From assembly GCF_036711975.1 (NCBI RefSeq), contig NC_091973.1, forward strand, positions 6,076,001 to 6,140,000: DNA of 64,000 nucleotides. The letters are read 5' to 3'. Positions within the stretch are counted from its first letter, which is position 1; the number at the start of each line of letters is the position of its first letter. The stretch is from Onthophagus taurus. Its lineage: Eukaryota > Arthropoda > Insecta > Coleoptera > Scarabaeidae. Both the position numbers and the translations under genes were made by a program. The notes under the pieces are model-generated. The model did no database searches. It saw only the letters and a list, made by a program, of their open reading frames with translations, and was not told the DNA's origin. Shown piece after piece: positions 24,859 through 36,499 of the stretch.

Positions 24859-25142
24859 TTTCTAATTATTAATGTCCCTACTTTGATCGATCCCCAGGTA
24901 TTGTTTTAATTACATACTTCGCATAGATGATTGTTATAAGTGTATTTCTTTTATATACATGTAGATATTTTTATAGATTTTATAATTATTTTAACACAAG
25001 TGAGAATATGTAATTGAGTTGTCAACAATTTTTAGGTTGGAAACATGCATTAACATGATCTTTTTGATGACAGATGGCGCTGAAGTAGACATACCTTTGC
25101 AACACAATTCTGACATAACCTTAAAATTAGAACTGAATTAAA
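24859..25142. promoter_or_regulatory. Short divergent promoter region of PPM1H-like gene and ALG10
   Basis: Only 284 bases separate the two start codons, which face away from each other. The region must carry both promoters and 5' UTRs. No clear TATA box in the expected place was found for either gene. This suggests a shared, housekeeping-type promoter, by inference. Confidence 0.5.
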
Positions 25143-28100
25143 ATGTACCGGTTAGTAATAATTATTTATACAGCTACATCTCAAATAGTATTTAACAAAA
25201 TTTATCAAGAAAGTAAAACTATAATAGATGAGGAGTTTCATATTTCCCAAGGTCTTCAATATTGTAATTTTAATTTTACAACGGTAAGGTTATGTTTGTT
25301 GTAGAATTAAGTTTTTTATGATTTATATAAGTTCTAGTCTCCAATTAAATACGATTTTATATTAACCTTTTACTAAACATCATGTTTTATAAGTTAAATT
25401 TGACATTTGATGATAAGTGTCAAATTTGTCATTTCACACAACATTAATATTACTATACAGGCTGTTCCTGTAAGTTGTGTACAAATTTGTAGTCTAAACT
25501 TATAAATGGCTAAGATATGGGCTTTCAAAGTTTAGAAATTTTTAAACATTTTCTTACATATTTTCAATATGGTTTGTCTTAGAAAGTAGAAGGATACCAA
25601 AGGACCTAATGCAATAATCTAGACTAGTCCCAGGGTGCTGCAGTCTCTAGCTATTGAGAAAATTATATCTAAGTATGCTATTGAAAACGAGGAATATTAA
25701 AAAATTCACCTTACAGCAAATCTGGGGGTGCGGGTGGGCTAGAAGGATACCAGAGGACCTAATGCAATAATCTAGACTAGTCCTAGAGTGCTGCAGTCTC
25801 TAGCTATTAAGAAAATGATATCTAAGTATGTTATTGAAAACGAGGAATATTAAAAAATTCACCTTACAGCAAATCTGGGGGTGCGGGTGGGCTAGAAGGA
25901 TACCAGAGGACCTAATGCAATAATCTAGACTAGTCCCAGAGTGCTGCAGTCTCTAGCTATTAAGAAAATAATATCTAAGTATGCTATTGAAAACGAGGAA
26001 TATTAAAAAATTCACCCTACGGAAAATCTGGGGGTGCGGCTGGGCTAGAAGGATACCAGAGGACCTAATGCAATAATCTAGACTAGTCCCAGAGTGCTGC
26101 AGTCTCTAGCTATTGAGAAAATAATATCTAAGTATGCTATTGAAAACGAAGAATATTAAAAAATTCACCCTACGGAAAATCTGGGGGTGCGGGTGGGCTA
26201 GAAGGATACCAGAGGACCTAATGCAATAATCTAGACTAGTCCCAGAGTGCTGCAGTCTCTAGCTATTGAGAAAATAATATCTAAGTATACTATTGAAAAC
26301 GAAGAATATTAAAAAATTCACCCTACGGAAAATCTGGGGGTGCGGGTGGGCTAGAAGGATACCAGAGGACCTAATACAATAATCTAGACTAGTCCCAGAG
26401 TGCTGCAGTCTCTAGCTAGAGAAAATAATATCTAAGTATGCTATTGAAAACGAGGAATATTAAAAAATTCACCCTACGGCAATTCTGGGGGTGCTGGTGG
26501 GCTAGAAGGATACCAAAGGACCTAATGCAATAATCTAGACTAGACCCAGAGTGCTGTAGTCTCTACCAATTGAGAAAATAATATCTAAGTATGCTATTGA
26601 AAACGAGGAATATTAAAAAATTCACCTTACAGCAAATCTGGGGGTGCGGGTGGGCTAGAAGGATACCAGAGGACCTAATGCAATAATCTAGACTAGTCCC
26701 AGAGTGCTGCAGTCTTTAGCTATTGAGAAAATAATATCTAAGTATGCTATTGAAAACGAGGAATATTAAAAAATTCGCCCTACGGCAAATCTGGGGGTGC
26801 GGGTGGGCTAGAAGGATACCAGAGGACCTAATGCAATAATGTAGACTAGTCCCAGGGTGCTGCAGTATCTAGCTATTAAGAAAATAATATCTAAGTATGC
26901 TATTGAAAACGAGGAATATTAAAAAATTCACCCTACAGCAAATCTGGGGGTGCGGGTGGGCTAGAAGGATACCAGAGGACCTAATGCAATAATCTAGACT
27001 AGTCCAAGAGTGTTGCAGTCTCTAGCTATTGAGAAAATAATATCTAAGTATGCTATTGAAAACGAGAAATATTAAAAAAATTCACCCCTCGGCAAATCTG
27101 GGGGTGCGGGTGGGCTAGAATTATACCAGAGGACCTAACCGAATGATCTAGACTAGTCCCAGGGTGCTGCAGTCCTTAGTTTTCGAGAAAATAATTTTTG
27201 ACTGCTATTAAAATCGATGAGTATCTGGGGGTGAGGGTAGACAGGGAACATATTAGAGGGTCTATTCAAATTATCCAGGATAGTCGCAGATTGCTACAAC
27301 TTCTGTACTTTTAGAAAACGATTTTTCAATTGATATGTTCAATACTTGTCTGGTCAACTGTAATTTTATGAATTTGAATCTGGTACAGATTCAAATATGA
27401 ATCTAACTTCAGCCACATAAAATAGTTTTATCTAATTTTTGATATTATTTTTAGTGGAATCCGAAGATCACAACACTTCCTGGGCTATATTTAATATCAT
27501 CGCTAATTTTAGGACCATTTAACTTATGCGGAACTTACGGTTTAAGATATATAAGTTTTATATCCGGTTTAGTTAATTTTATTATTTTTTCTAAAACCAT
27601 CCATAAGTTGAATCCAAAGTTTTCGAGAAATAAATCATGGCTGTCTGCTTTAAATTTATCGCTGTTACCCCCTTTGTATTTTTTTAATAATTTGTATTAC
27701 ACGGATGTTATATCACTGACGTTCGTTTTAATCATGATTTTGGCATCGTTAGAAAACAAGCATTTATTTGCTGCTTTGGCCGGATTTGTAACTATATTAA
27801 TAAGACAAACTAACGTGATTTGGGTTGGTTTCATTTTTGGAAGATATTTTTTGAATAATTATTTTCATTATTGTTTAAAATCGAAAAAGGTTGTTAAAAA
27901 CGAGTTAATTACCGATAGAGATGTTAAGCACTTTTCGTATAACGACTTCAAAAATGTATTCGCATTAAAAAAATTACCCGTTTCTGTGATGGTAAATTCA
28001 TTTTATTATGTGATGTTATTTTTAGGGTTCTTAGCTTTTTTGGTTATTAATAAAGGGATTGTCGTGGGAGATAAAACGGCGCATGTTGCGGTTATACACA

Positions 28101-28657
28101 TTCCACAATTATTTTATTTTGCTACTTTCACTTTGATTTTTGCGTGGCATCATTTTTTAGTTTTAATACCGTCGTTTTTAAATTTTGCTTGTAAAAGACC
28201 AATTTGTTTTTTTATCGCCATAATTGCAATGGGGCTTATTGTTCGTTACAACACCTTGGTTCATCCGTATTTATTAGCTGATAATAGACACTACACGTTT
28301 TATATTTGGTCTAGATTTTACGAAAAAATTTCTTTGTTTCGATTCGCAATGATCGTTCCGTATTTGTTCGGGATTTATTGTATGTTGTTTGTAAGTACTG
28401 CGCAAAATGATGTAACATTAACTATATTTTATGTTTTTTGTACCACGTTCGTGTTGATATTGCAAAAAATGATTGAAGTTAGATACTTTTTAATTCCGTT
28501 TGTGCTGTTTCGTTTAAATATTCGAAATGTTACGTATAAAATTATTATTTTTGAATTTTTTTATTATGTTATCATTAATGTTGTTACGCTTAGAATATTT
28601 TTTATGAAAGATATTTATTGGGATGATTTTGATTACGTTCAAAAATTAATATGGTAG
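25143..28657 (+). CDS. ALG10: ALG10, dolichyl-P-Glc alpha-1,2-glucosyltransferase
   Basis: Two exons, 25143-25283 and 27455-28657, give 447 residues, close to the usual 450-475. Exon 1 encodes the start of TM1 and the conserved acidic DEEFHISQGLQYC. Exon 2 opens WNPKITTLPGLYL, the family hallmark, continues with about ten hydrophobic segments and IRQTNVIWV, HPYLLADNRHYTFYIW and a C-terminal QKLIW like the QRFMW of other ALG10 proteins. In the ER membrane the enzyme adds the last glucose to the lipid-linked N-glycan precursor. The start follows AAA in good context. The single 2.2 kb intron is mostly satellite. The gene looks intact. Confidence 0.93.
25455..27350 (+). repeat. ~153-bp tandem satellite, about 11 copies, in the ALG10 intron
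   Basis: The marker GAAGGATACCAGAGGACCTA recurs about every 153 bases from near 25589 to 26965, with a diverged last unit near 27117. Units are over 90% alike by eye and contain TCTAGACTAGTCC and CTGGGGGTGCGGGTGGGCTA. The block begins with a TATACAGGCTGTTCCTG motif at 25455 like the ends of other elements in the window, but no right-hand inverse was found. Confidence 0.9.
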
Positions 28658-28799
28658 GTAAATATATAGATTCCATTTGATTCGATTTTTTTTTCTAGAA
28701 CTAACTCTTATTATGTATACACTCATACCTTCCTATACATTCTGTTCCTTCACGCAAACCAAGTGACAAAATGGAAAAAATGAAGTAATTATTAATAAT

Positions 28800-29440
28800 C
28801 TGGATTGAAAACAAAAATTAACGAAAAATGGCGGTGAGTCAAATGAATATCCAGAAAAAAGCAATATCTATTTTTGTACGTTTGAATAGTGAAGAGACAA
28901 ATGACGGTCCAACAATGTGAAAAATTCTTGGCAAGACGAGGTTGGTTTAAAAAATTCAATAGGCGACATAACTTGCAGAGCATTAAAATGAAATCAACTA
29001 TTGAAAGAGGTAAATACGATCCATAACAAATTTTTAATGCAAATGAAACGGCCCTATGCTGGAAAAGAATACCTGATAGAACATTTATTTCTAACAAAAA
29101 GAGCTATGCCGGGATTTAAAGTATCTAGTAAACAAATGCGGCTGGAGATTTTAAACTCAAACCATTTTTAATATATACGTCCGAAAATCCAAGAGCTTTA
29201 AAAGGAATAGATAAGACTAGATTACCTGTTGTTTGGAGATCCAACAAAAACTACCCTGATTCAGCCAATTGATCAAGGAGTAGTACTAACATTAAAAGCT
29301 TATTACTTGCAGAAAAACCCTAATGAAACCGATAGCAAATTGTCAATTAATGAGTTTTGGCGCACTTCAATATGCTGTAGATAATATTTCCGAATAATGG
29401 GATGAGCTGAAATCAACAACATTAAACGGCGCAATCTAAA
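28800..29440 (+). pseudogene. pogo/Tigger-like transposase remnant
   Basis: Broken frames read RRGWFKKFNRRHNLQ, QIFNANETALCWK.IPDRTFIS, NAAGDFKLKP.LIYTSENPR and, after an internal deletion, TLIQPIDQGVVLTLKAYYLQ. These match the CENP-B-type HTH and DDE regions of Tigger/jerky transposases in order. The part carrying the middle catalytic residues is missing (around 29260). It is a dead copy. It is followed directly by a palindromic satellite unit. Confidence 0.75.
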
Positions 29441-29454
29441 TAAATTTTGCCATT

Positions 29455-29557
29455 CGGGTTTTTGTCTAGAAAAAGACGTTTGGCTAAACCCGAATGTTTC
29501 TAGTTTTAGTGTTAGTTCTAGTTTTACTCTGGCATTGTTACTAGAACTAACACTATA
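29455..29557. repeat. Single palindromic satellite unit
   Basis: CCATTCGGGTTT...GGCTAAACCCGAATG forms a hairpin, followed by TAGTGTTAGTTCTAGTTTTA and an inverse ending TAGAACTAACACTATA. It is a diverged copy of the unit that fills 32.8-36.1 and 39.8-41.5 kb. It touches the mariner-type remnant at 29557. Confidence 0.75.
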
Positions 29558-30340
29558 TACAAGGTGTTAGGTAAACATGCGGCAAAAATTCAAGGGGTTT
29601 TTCTTTAGCCTATTCTAAGAATATTTTATGTAAAGTTGCTCAATCTATAATAAATGTTCGCAATGACTTCCTCCAGTCTGAATACAAGCATTCTTGACTG
29701 CCAAACTCTTTCAAACACACCAGGGTCGTTTCTAATTGAGTTACACCCAGCAATTATCCGATTTCGCAAATCGTCCAAATTCTCCACTGGGATAGCGTAC
29801 ACCAATGACTTCAGAGATCCCCAGAAAAAATAATCCAAGGGGTTTAAGTCTGTGGATAGAGCAGGCCATGCGTGTGGCCCACCTCGACCAATCCAGCGAT
29901 TCCGTATGTTGCTGTTAAAAAATTACGAGCAACCAAACTGAAATGTGGTGGTGCACCATCGTGCATAAACATTCTCCAGAGACTCAGGCAGCGTTTCTGC
30001 CAAAAAGTTGCGATACACCATACCAGTAAGTCTTCCTGGTAGAAATATCGGTCCAATTAGATAATCATCCACAATTCCAACCCAAACATTCAAGAAAAAT
30101 TGATGTTGAAAATGATCTTCACATACTTCATGTGGATTTTCATCTGCTCACACATGATTATTATGAAAATTCGAGGGATGAATAGAGGGATGCGAACTAA
30201 TGTTTGCAATATCCATTGACATAATACAATACGTGGAGGTAAATCAGCCGGTAGTAATGCTAAGAGTGTGTCAAAATTAGGGACGGCCGAAACCACGTTC
30301 CTCTCAGGCATAAAAAACTGATATTAATCACGACTATCAG
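29557..30340 (-). pseudogene. Mariner-type transposase remnant (same group as the 45 kb copy)
   Basis: The minus strand reads, in pieces, FMHDGAPPHFSLVARNFL, then a stretch like GGPHAWPALSTDLNPLDYFF, WGSLKSLVYAIPVENLDDLR and RNRIIAGCNSIRNDPGVFER. An upstream piece reads VVSAVPN and ILALLPADLPPRIVLCQWI. This is the DDE half of a Tc1/mariner-type transposase with HDGAPPH and LNPLDYF boxes. Frames are broken and the N-terminal HTH was not seen. The left border begins TACAAGGTGTT, like the TACAGGGTG ends elsewhere. Confidence 0.75.
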
Positions 30341-30523
30341 AAGTTATTCGAGGGATGAATAGAGGGATGCGAACTAATGTTTGCAATATCCATTGACATA
30401 ATACAATACGTGGAGGTAAATCAGCCGGTAGTAATGCTAAGTGTGTGTCAAAATTAGGGACGGCCGAAACCACGTTCCTCTCAGGCATAAAAAACTGATA
30501 TTAATCACGACTATCAGAAATTA
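30170..30523. repeat. Two tandem copies of a 177-bp segment
   Basis: The segment starting TTCGAGGGATGAATAGAGGG at 30170 recurs at 30347 with very few differences and runs to about 30523. The first copy includes the upstream part of the mariner-type transposase remnant, so the duplication came after that insertion and is young by its identity. Confidence 0.88.
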
Positions 30524-30539
30524 TTCTTACACTAACTGG

Positions 30540-31442
30540 ATTAAATTTGCCATTTAGAGCAAAATTATAGAAATGGCGAAAAAGCCGAATTTTTTTCTGT
30601 AATCATGGAAACAAGTCCCGATATCAGCCACCAAGAACTATTTAGATTAATAATTCGATTTGTTAACACCGAATCAAAGAATACGTATTTGGTGGTAGAA
30701 CATTTTATTGATTTTATTGAAGTAACTGACACTACAGGAGTCGGTCTGGCATCTATATTTTTAGACACAATAAAAGTACTAGGTTTAGACATTTACAACT
30801 GTAGAGGACAGGGGAGCCAATATTAAAGGTATGAATAACGGACTACAAAACCATATTTCAAATATAAATCCGAGAGCGTTATTTGTTCCTTGCTCCTGTC
30901 ACTCTATTAATCTTGTTTTAAATAATGCTGGAGAATCAAGTATGAAATATTTGTATTATAATATGAAATGGTCAATTTTTTTGGAATAATACAAAGCTTG
31001 TATAATTTTTTTCTGCATCCACTTATAGATGGTTTATTCTTGTCAAACATCTGATTAATTTAACTTTAAAACCTGTATGTTCTTCGAGGTGGGAAAGTAG
31101 GATAAATGCGATCAGGTCCATTAGATTTTTGTCCCGTCACATTTTGGTATTGTAGAAGACACGTCTGTGCTGGATTCTCATGGAAATAATACTAAAGTAG
31201 AAGCAAGCAATATATTAGAGAAGTTAAATTATCAGGGCATATGCATTACAATAATTTGGTATCGCAATGTATGCAATGTACTTTTAGATGTCAACAGAGC
31301 AAATCTTCTACTACAAAGCCCAAAGTGCACGGTTTGTGCACCAGTTGAAACAATTCAACAGCTTGCAAATAATCTAAAAAAACTAAGAAGTGACGAAGAG
31401 TATCAAAAATTGTTAGTTATAGCGTCTGTAGAAGACGTCTGA
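30540..31442 (+). pseudogene. hAT transposase remnant (ZMYM/DUF4371-type)
   Basis: Pieces on the + strand read DISHQELFRLIIRFVN, EHFIDFIEVTDTTGVGL, YNCRGQG then KGMNNGLQNHI, NPRALFVPCSCHSINLVL, KPVCSSRWESRI, and near 31200 LEKLNYQ with NLLLQSPK. These match in order the DUF4371 and hAT dimerisation regions of hAT transposases related to zinc-finger MYM-type proteins. Several stops and frame changes show it is dead. No ends were identified. Confidence 0.75.
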
Positions 31443-31489
31443 TGAATGTTTTCGAAGATTTTTCGGTCGGGGACATTTCCGGCAGGAAC

Positions 31490-31662
31490 GTTCTAGTAAC
31501 AGTATTAGTGTAAAACTGGAACTAACACTATACCTAGAACTAGAATCATTTGGGTTTAGCCGTCTTTAGAGACGTGCGGCTAAACCCAAATGATTCTAGT
31601 TCTAGGTATAGTGTTAGTTCTACATAGTAACAGTGTTAGTGTAAAATTAAAACAAACACTAG
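31490..31662. repeat. Palindromic satellite units at the 5' edge of a mutarotase copy
   Basis: Hairpin CATTTGGGTTTAGCCG / CGGCTAAACCCAAATG with TCTAGTTCTAGGTATAGTGT arms. The boundary with the mutarotase copy is sharp at about 31662. It belongs to the 32.8-41.5 kb family. Confidence 0.85.
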
Positions 31663-32701
31663 ACAATGGCGTTTTTGGTGATATTGTTACGGGGTTTGAT
31701 GATATGGCGGGATATCGAAATTCTTTAAACCCTTATTTTTGGCGCGACTGTTGGTCGAGTAGCGAATCGAGTTGGTTACGCTCGATTTTTTATCGGCGAT
31801 CAACAATATCAAATATCGGCGAATTATAATAATACTCATCAACTTCATGGTGGATTTAAAGGTTTTGATAAAGTCGTTTGGGAATCTTTTAAAAACGGGG
31901 ATGAAGTTGTGATGAGTTATGATTCGAAGGATTTAGAAGAAGGTTATCCCGGAAACGTTTTAGTTAATGTTACATATTGTTTAACGGATGATAACGATTT
32001 TATCATCGATTTTAAAGCGACCACCACAAAACCGACGTTTATCAATTTAACAAATCATTCGTATTTTAATTTAGCTGGACACGATAAAGGTGCTGTTGAA
32101 TTATACAAACACGTTATTAATATAAACGCTGATAAAACAACCGATGTTGATCAAGATTCTATTCCTACTGGAAAACTTTTAAATGTTGCTGGAACGATTT
32201 TTGACCTACAAATTCCTAAGATATTAGGAGACGTTATTCATAAAATTCCTGGATATAGCGGTTACGACCATAATTTTTGCATCAATAAAGGTGTTAAACA
32301 AGAAGAAGGATTTATTGCTAGGGTTAGTCATCCACCGAGCGGGAGGACACTCGAAATTTATGGTAAGCAACCTCGTGTTCAATTTTATACTTCCAATTTT
32401 TTACCTGGTGTAAGCAAAACTTTTTAATTTAGAAAAAAATATCATTTTTTTAACAACAATCAAAACTGGGTGATGTTATAACAGGAAAAGGGTCTGCGAA
32501 TTATTACAAACACGGAGCTCTCTGTTTGGAAACTCAAAATTACCCAGACGCCGCTAATCACGTAATTATAAATATATCACCTTTATTGATCTTATTTTAT
32601 TAATTTTTTTTATTTAAGAACAACTTTCCAAAGTCGATTTATAACCCAGGGGAAACATATCATCACAGAATCGTATACAAATTCTACATAACAACATAAA
32701 A
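31663..32701 (+). pseudogene. Truncated, damaged galactose mutarotase copy
   Basis: It matches the intact gene at 41663-42869 in inverted orientation, very closely. Coding similarity begins at codon 58 (NGVFGDIV), so the first exon start is missing and is replaced by satellite. One extra T after NPYF (near 31737) shifts the frame. The intron before exon 2 has lost its AG acceptor (AACAACAATC in place of the AATAGCAATC of the intact gene). Exon 3 (about 32619-32701) keeps its full frame. Its 3' flank stays similar to about 32835, where the satellite begins. Confidence 0.88.
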
Positions 32702-32844
32702 ATATTTTTACTGCTAAAATATTGTTTATTATTGTAAAGAAAGGATATGTAATAACCTTATTATATCATATTAATAAGCGCAAAAATTTAATTAGATATG
32801 TTTAATACAATAAAGTAAAATATAATAATAAGAAAATTAGATCT

Positions 32845-35800
32845 AGAACTAGAAACATTCTGGTTTAGCCAAACATCTTTCAAGACGGCTAAACTCGAAT
32901 GATTCTAGTTCTAGGTATAATGTTAGTTCTAGTAACAGTGCTAGTGTAAAACTAGAACTAACACTGTACCTAGAACTAGAATCATTTGGGTTTAGCCGCA
33001 CGTCTCTAAAGACGGCTAAACCCAAATGATTCTAGTTCTAGATATAGTGTTAGTTCTACATAGTAACAGTGTTAGTGTAAAACAATAACTAACACTAGAC
33101 CTAGAACTAGAAACATTTGGGTTTAGCCGTACGTCTCTTAAGACGGCTAAAGCCGAAAGATTCTAGTTCTTGGTCTAGCGCTGCTTAACAATTAAAACTA
33201 GAACTAACGGTGTTACTATGTAGAACTAACACTATACCTAGAACTAGAATCATTTGGGTTTAGCCGTCTTTAGAGACTTGCGGCTAAACCCAAATGATTC
33301 TAGTTCTAGGTATAGTGTTAGTTCTAGTTTTACACTAGCACATTCGGATTTAGCCGAACGTCTCTCAAGACGGCTAAATCCGAATGATTCTGTGTTAGTT
33401 CTAGTTTTACACTAGCACTGTTACTAGAACTAATACTATACCTAGAACTAGAAACATTCGGATTTAGCCGAACGTCTCTCAAGACGGCTAAATCCGAATG
33501 ATTCTAGTTCTTGGTCTAGCACTGCTTAACAATTAAAACTAGAACTAACACTGTTACTATGTAAAACTAACACTATACCTAGAACTAGAATCATTTGGGT
33601 TTAGCCGTCTTTAGAGACGTGCGGCTAAACCCAAATGATTCTAGTTCTAGGTATAGTGTTAGTTCTAGTTTTACACTAGCACTGTTACTTTGGGTTTAGC
33701 CGTCTTTAGAGACGTGCGGCTAAACCCAAATGATTCTAGTTCTAGGTATAGTGTTAGTTCTAGTTTTACACTAGCACTGTTACTAGAACTAATACTATAT
33801 CTAGAACTAGAAACATTCGGATTTAGCCGAACGTCTCTAAAGACGGCTAAACCCAAATGATTCTAATTCTAGAACTAGAACCTAGAACTAGAATCATTTG
33901 GGTTTAGCCGTCTTTAGAGACTTGCGGCTAAACCCAAATGATTCTAGTTCTAGGTATAGTGTTAGTTCTAGTTTTACACTAGCACTGTTACTAGAACTAA
34001 TACTATACCTAGAACTAGAAACGTTCGGATTTAGCCGAACGTCTCTCAAGACGGCTAAATCCGAATGATTCTAGTTCTTGGTCTAGCACTGCTTAACAAT
34101 TAAAACTAGAACTAACACTGTTACTATGTAAATCTAACACTATACCTAGAACTAGAATCATTTGGGTTTAGCCGTCTTTAGAGACGTGCGGCTAAACCCA
34201 AATGATTCTAGTTCTAGGTATAGTGTTAGTTCTAGTTTTACACTAGCACTGTTACTAGAACTAATACTATATCTAGAACTAGAAACATTCGGATTTAGCC
34301 GAACGTCTCTAAAGACGGCTAAACCCAAATGATTCTAATTCTAGAACTAGAACCTAGAACTAGAATCATTTGGGTTTAGCCGTCTTTAGAGACTTGCGGC
34401 TAAACCCAAATGATTCTAGTTCTAGGTATAGTGTTAGTTCTAGTTTTACACTAGCACTGTTACTAGAACTAATACTATACCTAGAACTAGAAACATTCGG
34501 ATTTAGCCGAACGTCTCTCAAGACGGCTAAATCCGAATGATTCTAGTTCTTGGTCTAGCACTGCTTAACAATTAAAACTAGAACTAACACTGTTACTATG
34601 TAAATCTAACACTATACCTAGAACTAGAATCATTTGGGTTTAGCCGTCTTTAGAGACGTGCGGCTAAACCCAAATGATTCTAGTTCTAGGTATAGTGTTA
34701 GTTCTAGTTTTACACTAGCACTGTTACTAGAACTAATACTATATCTAGAACTAGAAACATTCGGATTTAGCCGAACGTCTCTAAAGACGGCTAAACCCAA
34801 ATGATTCTAATTCTAGAACTAGAACCTAGAACTAGAATCATTTGGGTTTAGCCGTCTTTAGAGACTTGCGGCTAAACCCAAATGATTCTAGTTCTAGGTA
34901 TAGTGTTAGTTCTAGTTTTACACTAGCACTGTTACTTTGGGTTTAGCCGTCTTTAGAGACGTGCGGCTAAACCCAAATGATTCTAGTTCTAGGTATAGTG
35001 TTAGTTCTAGTTTTACACTAGCACTGTTACTAGAACTAATACTATATCTAGAACTAGAAACATTCGGATTTAGCCGAACGTCTCTAAAGACGGCTAAACC
35101 CAAATGATTCTAATTCTAGAACTAGAACCTAGAACTAGAATCATTTGGGTTTAGCCGTCTTTAGAGACTTGCGGCTAAACCCAAATGATTCTAGTTCTAG
35201 GTATAGTGTTAGTTCTAGTTTTACACTAGCACTGTTACTAGAACTAATACTATACCTAGAACTAGAAACATTCGGATTTAGCCGAACGTCTCTCAAGACG
35301 GCTAAATCCGAATGATTCTAGTTCTTGGTCTAGCACTGCTTAACAATTAAAACTAGAACTAACACTGTTACTATGTAAAACTAACACTATACCTAGAACT
35401 AGAATCATTTGGGTTTAGCCGTCTTTAGAGACGTGCGGCTAAACCCAAATGATTCTAGTTCTAGGTATAGTGTTAGTTCTAGTTTTACACTAGCACTGTT
35501 ACTTTGGGTTTAGCCGTCTTTAGAGACGTGCGGCTAAACCCAAATGATTCTAGTTCTAGGTATAGTGTTAGTTCTAGTTTTACACTAGCACTGTTACTAG
35601 AACTAATACTATATCTAGAACTAGAAACATTCGGATTTAGCCGAACGTCTCTAAAGACGGCTAAACCCAAATGATTCTAATTCTAGAACTAGAACCTAGA
35701 ACTAGAATCATTTGGGTTTAGCCGTCTTTAGAGACTTGCGGCTAAACCCAAATGATTCTAGTTGTAGGTATAGTGTTAGTTCTAGTTTTACACTAGCACT

Positions 35801-36065
35801 GTTACTAGAACTAATACTATACCTAGAACTAGAAACATTCGGATTTAGCCGAACGTCTCTCAAGACGGCTAAATCCGAATGATTCTAGTTCTTGGTCTAG
35901 CACTGCTTAACAATTAAAACTAGAACTAACACTGTTACTATGTAAAACTAACACTATACCTAGAACTAGAATCATTTGGGTTTAGCCGTCTTTAGAGACG
36001 TGCGGCTAAACCCAAATGATTCTAGTTTTAGGTATAGTGTTAGTTCTAGTTTTACATTAACACTG
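32845..36065. repeat. Palindromic satellite array, about 3.2 kb
   Basis: Two kinds of hairpin alternate. One has arms CATTTGGGTTTAGCCG or CATTCGGATTTAGCCG around a TCTTTAGAGACGTG-type loop. The other has arms CTAGGTATAGTGTTAGTTCT and its inverse around TTTTACACTAGCACTG. A higher-order unit marked by GTCTAGCACTGCTTAACAAT recurs near 33510, 34081, 34553, 35329 and 35896, that is about 472, 567 or 776 bases apart. Copies are nearly identical: a 61-codon chance frame appears unchanged at 33671, 34918 and 35485. Nearly every stretch can pair with its neighbour. Confidence 0.93.
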
Positions 36066-36499
36066 TTACCATGCATATTAATAATCTATAAACAAAACTT
36101 ATATTCCTTTTAGATTCTACAGTTTTTGAATATCCCTAAATATTTTTTGGAGACATTTTGTACGTCATTTTTGATAGCGCAAACTTCACGTGTATTTGAC
36201 AAAATTCCCAAGAAATTTCTCAGAGGGCGCTTTTCCAAACTATTAATTTATTAATGTTTTCTTACCCAAACATCTAAAAATCAGCAAAGTTTTTGCCTGA
36301 AATCTACCGTTCACCACGCAGTCTTCAAAGAGCCCAACATTTATATGTTTAAATCAAGCCAGTAAGTACCCAAAGCGTTGTATTAAAGAAAAGTGAGGTT
36401 ATGCATCTTAGACGCTCAATAAGCCAAGAGTAATAACGGTTTTTAGGTGTTTTATGATTTTGTAACAGTAATAATCGGCGATTTATTGTGATTTTAGAC
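36066..36499. other. Upstream region of the THAP gene
   Basis: Unique AT-rich sequence between the satellite and the THAP start codon. It should hold the promoter and 5' UTR. No TATA box in a convincing place, and no other feature, was seen. Confidence 0.4.

Noticed and set aside
25455-27350. CRISPR-like regular repeats
   Set aside because: Whole 153-bp units repeat without unique spacers, within a eukaryotic intron.
28800-31450. A novel multi-gene host locus
   Set aside because: All recognisable pieces are pogo, mariner and hAT transposase remnants with broken frames.
33671-35670. Three identical 61-codon frames (MGLAVFRDV...)
   Set aside because: They lie inside the palindromic satellite; identity reflects unit copying and not selection on a protein.
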